From positions 3,224,001 through 3,288,000 of the forward strand of contig CP050890.1 in NCBI GenBank assembly GCA_016745215.1: 64,000 bases of DNA, written 5' to 3'. Below the pieces are notes generated by a model. That model worked only from the letters and a program-made list of their open reading frames with translations. It was not told the origin of the DNA and did no database searches. How positions within the stretch are numbered: the first letter of the stretch is position 1; each line of letters begins with the position of its first letter. The translations under genes were made by a program, and so were the position numbers. Positions 58,036-64,000 of this stretch are shown one piece after another. Source of the DNA: Thiohalocapsa sp. PB-PSB1 (lineage in GTDB: Bacteria; Pseudomonadota; Gammaproteobacteria; Chromatiales; Chromatiaceae).

Positions 58036-58165
58036 TTGTGTCGTCTGCGCGACATGGTGCCATCTGATGAACATCAGGCGGAGGCCGCACCCGTCGCAGC
58101 GCTCGGGCAGGCCGAGGACAGGGCGAAACAGGTGATCCGCAAACGCCTGGCTCTGACACCGAGGT

Positions 58166-58306
58166 AAGGAGGTCTTCCTGGACGTGCACGGGGTTGCGAC
58201 CGGCTTTGACGACGCCGTCCTCGATCTGGCCTCGATCTGGCACTTCCTGGGCCGGGAGGGTGTCCCCATCGCCTATACCTGGCCGGGGGCAGCAAAGAAA
58301 GATTGA
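58166..58306 (+). pseudogene. Alpha/beta hydrolase (DUF900-like) fragment
   Basis: A 46-codon stretch reads KEVFLDVHGVATGFDDAVLD, LASIWHFLGREGVPIAYTWP, then stops after GAAKKD. This is the core strand-helix region of DUF900-type alpha/beta hydrolases. No start, nucleophile elbow or C-terminal part is present. Confidence 0.6.
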
Positions 58307-58321
58307 GCCTGGCGCCATTTA

Positions 58322-58702
58322 CGCGACGTCACCAGCCGCCGCGAGGCCGTGGCGCGTGCTGTCCAGGTGGGGCTGATCGAGCGCCGCTGAATCTTGGTCG
58401 GCGTCGACCAGGCCCAGCGCCTCTCGCGCGGAGCGCTCCCCCCTGATCCCTTCGAGAACCCCCGCACCCGCGTCGCGGGCGCCAGCGTCACGCGCGCATC
58501 GCATCATCAGCTCGGCCCCCGCCCGATAAGCCCCGACTGGCGTTGAACTGATTAGCCCTTCGATCTTGCGCTGATCGCGTCGTCGCCGTCCGGCGCACCG
58601 TTCCGAGCCATTGCTTAGCTGATTGGTTACCCCGCGATTACCCAGTTTTTACCCAATTCCTTGGGACGCGTCGATCCCGCGGTCCGGGCACACTTTTCAC
58701 CG
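58322..58702 (+). pseudogene. 3' remnant of a MalT/LuxR regulator plus its downstream sequence
   Basis: 58322-58390 encodes DVTSRREAVARAVQVGLIER, the end of the regulator at 37391-40150 (DVTSRREAVTRAVQAGLIER). The following ~300 bp also match 40151-40445 (for example AATTCCTTGGGACGC). This is a segmental duplicate in which only the last 22 codons of the gene survive. Confidence 0.85.
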
Positions 58703-58853
58703 TAGTTCGGGGCGATGCCCTGGGCTTGATGCCAGGAACCGGACGTTTTGCGATCGCGCCGTGACGTCGCCCGCTCCAGGCGGCGCATGGCACGCTCTCG
58801 GCCTTCGCCGTTCGGCATGAAGTTACGCAAACCTCGATGGGTAACAAGCTGAG

Positions 58854-59117
58854 ATGACAACGCGTCCCCGCAAAAAGCATGTCGAGTTTGGCGGCCCGGT
58901 CCGCTACCGCGTCGTCGTGGAGGGCGAATTGGCAGCGCAATGGCAGGATCGCTTAGGCGATCTGACAATCACGACGACGATCGACGGCGATGGCGTAGCG
59001 CATACGACGTTGTCGGGACTATTTGCCGACCAGGCGGCGTTCAACGGGCTGATCGAGATCCTCTACGGCCTGCACCTGCCCATCATCCGAGTCGAGCAGA
59101 TCGAGGGGGTCGGTTAG
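58854..59117 (+). CDS. Small conserved hypothetical protein
   Basis: The protein has 87 residues. After a basic N-terminus (MTTRPRKKHVEFGGPVRYRV) come VEGELAAQWQDRLGDLTITT, then TTLSGLFADQAAFNGLIEIL and YGLHLPIIRVEQIE. The pattern L-x-G-x-x-x-DQAA-x-x-GL is shared by a widespread family of small unknown proteins (TLLSGPVxDQAALHGLL type). Such genes often precede hydrolases or oxidoreductases. Here an epoxide-hydrolase-like gene starts 68 bp downstream, so they are probably one transcript. Function unknown. Confidence 0.7.
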   Translation: MTTRPRKKHVEFGGPVRYRVVVEGELAAQWQDRLGDLTITTTIDGDGVAHTTLSGLFADQAAFNGLIEILYGLHLPIIRVEQIEGVG

Positions 59118-59185
59118 ATCGACACCTCGCGTGATTTCAACCGGCCGGGTTGGCCCCGGCCAAACGCAAAGAAGAGGAGAGACAG

Positions 59186-60094
59186 ATGAGCATTCCAGGC
59201 AAGAGCATGAAAATCGGTGGTTGGAACTACCACGTCGGTGATGTGGGCGACAGCGACAAGGTCGTCATGCTGGTCCACGGCATGCCCGACGACGGCAGCT
59301 GCTGGAAATATCAAGTACCGGCATTATTGAACGCGGGTTACCGCTGTATTGTTCCAGATACGCTGGGTTATGGTCTTACTGACCGTCCACGTGAAGTTGA
59401 GCATTACAAAATTGACAAGATCATTGGCCATATGTTTGAGATTATCGAACAACTGGGGCTTAAAGATCTCAACTTGGTGGGGCATGATTGGGGTTCTGGC
59501 ATTACATGGCCCATGCTCATGCAGAAACCGGAGCTGTTCAGAAAATACTGCTCCTTGTCAGTTGGCCACTTGGGCTGTGTGTTCGGCCAGGCCCACGAAA
59601 TGACTCAAGAACGAGGCACCCCCGAGCGCATGCTTGAATCCGTTAAGACCAACTGGTTTACGTACCATCATACTCAAGCGGGTATGGAAGAACTCTACAT
59701 GACGAACGACTTCCGCTACTTCGATCTCTTTTTCTGTTCGCATCCTGAAAAAGAAGAGGTCAAGGCCGCAATCAAACAAACCGGCCATATCGAATGGCTA
59801 AACTATGACATAGCCAACCCTATGGTCATGGACTACCTGGCAACTGCCAAAGATCGTAACTACTATCCGAACGTCAAGGTGCCTTGCATGGTGATTTACC
59901 CTGAGCAAGATATGTTCTTGTGGCCGACTCAGGCCATTGATACGCCTTCACGTGTGGATGCCGAGTGCCGCGTCGAGTTCATTCAGGGCGGCCACTGGTC
60001 CATGCTGGATCACCCGGACGACGTCAACGTAAGGTTGATCGACTGGTTTGACTCCGAGACCTACAACGTCCGCGCCAACGTGTTGAAGGCCTGA
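59186..60094 (+). CDS. Alpha/beta hydrolase, epoxide hydrolase-like
   Basis: The protein has 302 residues from the ATG at 59186, which has a GAGGAGAG site. HGMPDD (31-36) forms the oxyanion loop, and the nucleophile is D101 in LVGHDWGSGITW, as in epoxide hydrolases and haloalkane dehalogenases. The cap domain spans about 135-225, and catalytic His lies in IQGGHWSMLDHPDDVN. VPCMVIYPEQDMFLWP is the usual Asp loop. The substrate is unknown. Codon use (more A/T at third positions after about residue 50) differs somewhat from the GC-rich porin gene downstream, suggesting separate origins. Confidence 0.85.
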   Translation: MSIPGKSMKIGGWNYHVGDVGDSDKVVMLVHGMPDDGSCWKYQVPALLNAGYRCIVPDTLGYGLTDRPREVEHYKIDKIIGHMFEIIEQLGLKDLNLVGHDWGSGITWPMLMQKPELFRKYCSLSVGHLGCVFGQAHEMTQERGTPERMLESVKTNWFTYHHTQAGMEELYMTNDFRYFDLFFCSHPEKEEVKAAIKQTGHIEWLNYDIANPMVMDYLATAKDRNYYPNVKVPCMVIYPEQDMFLWPTQAIDTPSRVDAECRVEFIQGGHWSMLDHPDDVNVRLIDWFDSETYNVRANVLKA

Positions 60095-60220
60095 CCGGCT
60101 GAGCAAGTTCCCGGCAACCGGCCGACCTGCGCCGGCGGCCGGGGTTCAGGTGCCATCTCCGCATCGCAGGCAGCGGAACCTTTTCGGCAGACAGGCCAAC
60201 GAGCGGACGACCGAGTATGG

Positions 60221-61549
60221 GTGATCATGATGGCCGGCTACAGAACAATCAGCGCACGACCGGGCTGTTCGCTATGCCTATGCGTTGCGATTTCGGTAGC
60301 GCTGGTATCGGCGCAAACCGCCTTCGCGGAATCCTCTGAGCCGCCCGGGGACGGCGCGCAAAGGACGTTCGGCGGACCGGACGCGACCGCCAACCGGCTC
60401 GCGACCGATCGGGAGGTCACCGATACCCCCATCGAGCTTAACTTCCTCAAGCCCTGGTACCAGTGGAAAGACGAGCTCCGCGAGCGGCACGGCCTGGACT
60501 TCGGGTTGGAGTACAACGCGACCTACCTGACCGGCGGCAATCGCCTGCCCGACGCCGATAGGAATGCGGCCGGCAGCATCTTCCGTTTCCGCGGGGCCTG
60601 GGAGGCCTTCGGGCGGGGCACTGATCACCCCGGCTCGCTGATGTTCCTGGTCGAGCAGACCCACGGGTTCACCAGCATGTTGCCGAACTCCTTCGTCAGT
60701 GAAAGCCTCGGGTACGTCGGGATCTCGAATATTCCGTACAACGACGAGGGCTGGCGCCTGAACACCCTCTACTGGGATCAAAAGTTCCAGGGCGGCAAGT
60801 ACGAGTTCATCATCGGCTACCTCGACATCAGCGATTACCTGGATGTCTATCCCCTCACCAGCCCCTGGACCGACTTCTTCAACTACGCCTTCAGCATCGG
60901 CGCCGGGGCGCTGGACCTGACCAACGACGGTTCGCTCGGGTTCGCCGCCGGCGCCTGGTTGACGGACTCGGTGTATGCCATGGCCGGGATGGTGGACCAA
61001 AACTCCGACGCTACCGACCCGCTGGAAGGCTTCAACACCTTCTTCAACGACCGCGAGTACTTCAAGCACGTCGAGTTCGGCTGGACCGGCGCCTCCCAGG
61101 AGGCCTACTTCCTCAACAACCTGCATCTCACCCTGTGGCACTCGGACGAACGCGATGCGCTCGACGTCGAAGACGGCTGGGGCGGCGTCCTGTCGTTCAA
61201 TCACGCCATCGGCGCCAAGTGGCTCGGGTTCCTGCGGGCCGGCTGGGCGGACAAGGGCGGCAGCCTGCTGGAGCGCTCGGTCAGCATCGGCGGAGGCTAC
61301 ACGCCGGGCGGCCTCGAACAGCTCGGGGCCGGCAGCCAGCTCGGCTTCGGCCTGAACTGGGGACGACCGAACCGCGCCCTGTTCGGCGCCAAACTGAACG
61401 ATCAATACGCGGCGGAGCTGTACTACCGCTGGCAGCTGGCGGACGAGATCGCCATCACCCCGAGCGTGCAGCTGCTCGTCAACCCGCCGCTCAATCCGGA
61501 CCAGGACCAGGCCTGGGTTGCCGGCGTTCGGGCGCGGGTCGCCTTCTGA
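60221..61549 (+). CDS. OprB-type carbohydrate-selective porin
   Basis: The protein has 442 residues. The signal peptide (CSLCLCVAISVALVSAQTAFAE) precedes an outer-membrane beta-barrel of the OprB family: LNFLKPWYQWKDELRERHGL, DFGLEYNATYLTG, WRLNTLYWDQKF, EFIIGYLDISDYLDVYPLTS, and the C-terminal strand ending VAGVRARVAF with terminal Phe. Several start codons are clustered (60221-60233). Such porins recur in units with DUF1254 proteins and sulfatases, as here, and would import a small anionic or sugar substrate. Confidence 0.88.
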   Translation: MIMMAGYRTISARPGCSLCLCVAISVALVSAQTAFAESSEPPGDGAQRTFGGPDATANRLATDREVTDTPIELNFLKPWYQWKDELRERHGLDFGLEYNATYLTGGNRLPDADRNAAGSIFRFRGAWEAFGRGTDHPGSLMFLVEQTHGFTSMLPNSFVSESLGYVGISNIPYNDEGWRLNTLYWDQKFQGGKYEFIIGYLDISDYLDVYPLTSPWTDFFNYAFSIGAGALDLTNDGSLGFAAGAWLTDSVYAMAGMVDQNSDATDPLEGFNTFFNDREYFKHVEFGWTGASQEAYFLNNLHLTLWHSDERDALDVEDGWGGVLSFNHAIGAKWLGFLRAGWADKGGSLLERSVSIGGGYTPGGLEQLGAGSQLGFGLNWGRPNRALFGAKLNDQYAAELYYRWQLADEIAITPSVQLLVNPPLNPDQDQAWVAGVRARVAF

Positions 61550-61587
61550 CCGGACTCGACCACCCCTTATTTGGAGTACGAGAACAC

Positions 61588-61856
61588 ATGAATGCGAGAA
61601 GATTCCTGAGCATGAGCTTGGCACTGGCGATCGGAGCCGGCCTGGCGACCGGCGTTCGGGCAGAGCAGGCGGCGATGAAGATGAGCACGCCCGTCCCGGA
61701 GGGGATTGCGACCGCGGATAGACTGGAAACGCGAATCGGTACCCTGTCCAGACGGTTCCCGGCAAGGGCTGGAACATGCTGTTCCGCCTCTATGGTCCGC
61801 TGGATCCCTGGTTCGACAAGACCTGGCGGCCGAGCGAGATCGAGCTGGTCGAGTAG
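61588..61856 (+). pseudogene. DUF1254-type protein with large internal deletion
   Basis: The gene begins normally with a signal peptide (FLSMSLALAIGAGLATGVRA) and TPVPEGIATADRLETRIGTL, the usual DUF1254 N-terminus. It then jumps to the family C-terminus in another frame, QTVPGKGWNMLFRLYGPLDP and WFDKTWRPSEIELVE, stop at 61854-61856. Most of the coding sequence (over 1 kb in typical relatives) is gone and the junction is out of frame. Confidence 0.8.
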
Positions 61857-61863
61857 CAGGCAG

Positions 61864-61929
61864 AAAAAATGAACATCCAACGTGGAACGAAGGATGGGGA
61901 GAAGCGGGACATTGGACGTTCATTTTTTT
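61864..61929. terminator. Hairpin with A/T-run flanks (probable terminator)
   Basis: AAAAAATGAACATCCAACGT (61864-61883) can pair with ACATTGGACGTTCATTTTTT (61909-61928), 18 of 20 positions, ending in a run of seven T. The A-run on the left would make it work in both directions. It separates the DUF1254 remnant from the sulfatase gene. Confidence 0.6.
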
Positions 61930-61972
61930 CCTCATTCAACCCTGAGCCTTAGTTTACAAAAGGAGAAATGAA

Positions 61973-64000
61973 ATGAAAACGAAACGACTTATCACATCAT
62001 GCCTGGCCCTGATAGGCCCCATAATCGCCAGCCTGGCAACCACCGTGTCGGCTCAGGAACTGGACCGTACCGTCCTGCCGATAGACCCGCCGTATCGCGA
62101 GCCGATCACGGTGTTCGACGCCCGGGACGCCGAGAAGCCTCCGAGGTTCGAGGTCACGCCTCCGGAAGGAGCCCCGAATGTGGTCATCGTGCTGATCGAT
62201 GACATCGGCTTCGGCGCAGTCTCCAGCTTCGGCGGCGGCATCCAAACGCCGACCTTCGATCGCCTGGCCAACGAAGGGCTGCGCTTCAACCACTTCCACA
62301 CCACGGCACTCTGCTCGCCGACGCGCGCGGCGCTGCTGTCCGGCAGGAACCACCACCAGGTCAACGTCGGCAGCGTGATGGAGATCGCCACCGGCTTTCC
62401 CGGCAACCAGGGCGAGCGCACCCCCCGAGCCCAGTACTTCGCTGAGACCCTACGCCTCAACGGCTACAGCACGGCGGCGTTCGGCAAATGGCACGAGACG
62501 CCGACCTGGGAGGTCTCCGTATCCGGACCCTACGATCGCTGGCCGACGAACTCGGGCTTCGACAAGTTCTACGGCTTCATCGGTGGCGAGACCAACCAGT
62601 GGGACCCGGTGATCTTCGACGGCGTGACCAAGGTCCAGAAGAAGGACGACCCCGACTATCACTTCACCACGGACATGACTAATGAGGCCATCGCGTGGAT
62701 GAAGTTCCAGCAGGCGATGACGCCGGACAAGCCGTTCTTCGTCTACTTCGCGCCTGGTGCGGTGCACGCCCCGCACCACGCCCCAAAGGCGTTCATCGAG
62801 AAGTACAAGGGCAAGTTCGACGGCGGCTGGATGAAGTACCGCGAGGAGGTCTTCGCCCGCCAGAAGGCGATGGGCATCATCCCCCAGAACACCAAGCTGG
62901 CGCCCATGCCCGACAGCATCGAGGACTGGGAGACGCTGAGCGACAACGAGAAGGCGCTCTACGCCCTGCAGATGGAAGCCTTTGCCGGCTTCATGGAGCA
63001 CACGGACGTCGAGATCGGCCGGCTGGTGAGCGCCATCGACGATTTGGGCGTTCTGGACAACACCCTGTTCATCTACATCATGGGTGACAACGGCTCGAGC
63101 GGCGAAGGCGGCTTGACCGGCACCTACAACGAGCTGGTGCACCTCAACGGCATCTTCGACGCCGAGACCACCGAGAGCATGTTGGAGCGCGCGGACGACT
63201 GGGGCGGCCCCGACTCCTTCCCGCACTTCTCCTCGGCCTGGGCGGTCGCCACCGACGCGCCGTTCACCTGGACCAAGCAGATGGCTGGGGACTACGGCGG
63301 CATCCGCAACCCGATGGTCATGCACTGGCCGGCGGGCATCAAGGCCAAGGGTGAGATCCGCCAGCAGTGGCATCACGTCAATGACGTGGCCGCCACCGTG
63401 CTCGAGGCGGCCAAGCTCCCGCAGCCCAGGATGGTGAACGGCGTCCCGCAGATGCCGTTGGCCGGCGTGAGCATGCTGTACGCAGCGCATGACGCCGACG
63501 CGTTCAACCGTCGCCACACCCAGTACTTCGAGATCTTCTCGAACCGCGCGATCTATCACGATGGCTGGTACGCTCGTGTCGTGCACCGCGTCCCGTGGGA
63601 GAACCTGCCGATCAACAAGCTTCAGGACGACGTTTGGGAGCTCTACCATGCGAAGGAGGACTTCAGCCTCTCGACTGACTTGGCGAGCGAGTATCCGCGA
63701 CGGCTCGCGGCGATGAAGGATCTGTTCGAACGGGAAGCCATCGCCAACAGCGTCTATCCCCTGGACGACCGCGCGTACGAGCGCTTCAACGCCGCCATCG
63801 CCGGACGGCCCGACCTGATGGGCGATCGGACCAGCCTGACCCTCGCCCAGGGCATGACCGGCATCCTGGAGAACACCTTCCTCAACGAGAAGAACACCTC
63901 CAAGACGATCACCGCCAAGGTCCAGCTCGAGGGCAACGACCGGGGCGTCATCCTCTGTCAGGGCGGCAAGTTCGGCGGCTGGGCTCTGTACATGGATCAG
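61973..64000 (+). CDS. Arylsulfatase (3' end beyond window)
   Basis: 676 codons are visible, open to the last base. It starts with ATG 61973 after AGGAG and has a signal peptide (LITSCLALIGPIIASLATTV) that directs it to the periplasm. NVVIVLIDDIGFGAVSSFGG supplies the metal-binding Asp pair. The sulfatase signature LCSPTRAALLSGRNHHQ has C114 to be converted to formylglycine (CxPxR form with Thr at position 4). AAFGKWHETP, VYFAPGAVHAPHHAP and YIMGDNGSSGEGG are further family motifs. It belongs to the long AtsA-like group (about 750-800 residues). It would release sulfate from organic sulfate esters imported through the OprB-like porin. No sulfatase-maturase gene is in view. Confidence 0.93.
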   Translation, partial: MKTKRLITSCLALIGPIIASLATTVSAQELDRTVLPIDPPYREPITVFDARDAEKPPRFEVTPPEGAPNVVIVLIDDIGFGAVSSFGGGIQTPTFDRLANEGLRFNHFHTTALCSPTRAALLSGRNHHQVNVGSVMEIATGFPGNQGERTPRAQYFAETLRLNGYSTAAFGKWHETPTWEVSVSGPYDRWPTNSGFDKFYGFIGGETNQWDPVIFDGVTKVQKKDDPDYHFTTDMTNEAIAWMKFQQAMTPDKPFFVYFAPGAVHAPHHAPKAFIEKYKGKFDGGWMKYREEVFARQKAMGIIPQNTKLAPMPDSIEDWETLSDNEKALYALQMEAFAGFMEHTDVEIGRLVSAIDDLGVLDNTLFIYIMGDNGSSGEGGLTGTYNELVHLNGIFDAETTESMLERADDWGGPDSFPHFSSAWAVATDAPFTWTKQMAGDYGGIRNPMVMHWPAGIKAKGEIRQQWHHVNDVAATVLEAAKLPQPRMVNGVPQMPLAGVSMLYAAHDADAFNRRHTQYFEIFSNRAIYHDGWYARVVHRVPWENLPINKLQDDVWELYHAKEDFSLSTDLASEYPRRLAAMKDLFEREAIANSVYPLDDRAYERFNAAIAGRPDLMGDRTSLTLAQGMTGILENTFLNEKNTSKTITAKVQLEGNDRGVILCQGGKFGGWALYMDQ

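Noticed and set aside
60278..61777. 499-codon minus-strand ORF opposite the porin
   Set aside because: It is a GC-rich shadow of the porin gene, with a Val/Gly/Glu-rich composition and no domain.
62450..63649. 399-codon minus-strand ORF
   Set aside because: It is a shadow of the arylsulfatase gene, whose own frame carries all the sulfatase motifs and runs to the window end.

Overview
The window looks like a piece of chromosome from a gammaproteobacterium, most plausibly one of the Chromatiales (purple-sulfur-bacterium relatives). This is an inference. It rests on the dapC-dapD-arsC-like-dapE gene order, a MetH split into two genes, the moderately high GC content, and a large load of insertion sequences, toxin-antitoxin pairs and short dispersed repeats. 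No rRNA or tRNA gene and no CRISPR array was seen.

Layout. 0.4-4.9 kb: a two-gene signalling unit, a REC-GGDEF protein followed by a large hybrid histidine kinase. 4.9-12.3 kb: a repeat-rich zone with two kinds of non-autonomous mobile elements, transposase remnants, fruK with a small Cys-rich protein, an XRE regulator and an AraC pseudogene. 12.3-20.5 kb: conserved housekeeping genes for lysine/diaminopimelate synthesis (dapC, dapD, dapE) and a methionine synthase encoded as two ORFs. 21.0-25.3 kb: a VapBC pair, an AT-rich SGNH hydrolase, a hypothetical gene and more repeats. 25.3-31.8 kb: a minus-strand set of seven genes that I read as an isonitrile natural-product locus. It has a flavin-dependent halogenase-like enzyme, a PvcA/IsnA-type isonitrile synthase and a PvcB-type Fe(II)/2-oxoglutarate oxygenase, then a TSUP transporter, a SAM methyltransferase, a small membrane protein and a NifX-like protein. 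A beta-propeller di-heme cytochrome lies divergently beyond an AT-rich 0.8 kb gap. 35.5-58.7 kb: an accessory region dominated by IS elements (IS4, IS91, IS1634, IS630, ISAzo13, ISNCY and IS66 types, a REP-type transposase and a DruA-like gene), toxin-antitoxin pairs both live and dead, a MalT/LuxR-type regulator and several small unknown genes. 58.8-64.0 kb: a unit with an alpha/beta hydrolase, an OprB-type porin, a DUF1254 pseudogene and an arylsulfatase that runs off the window end. A remnant of the MalT/LuxR regulator lies just upstream of it.

The strongest candidate for a little-described system is the isonitrile locus. The best-supported new structural observations are mobile elements with readable ends and target duplications: a 256-280 bp inverted-repeat element with 11-bp duplications; a 619-620 bp element carrying a dead four-helix-bundle gene with 5-bp duplications like those of the resident ISAzo13 element; a 771-bp element with 22-bp inverted repeats and one non-transposase gene; and a REP-type transposase gene bracketed by 28-bp inverted repeats.

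All family assignments come from reading the translated sequence and recalling family motifs. No database search was run.
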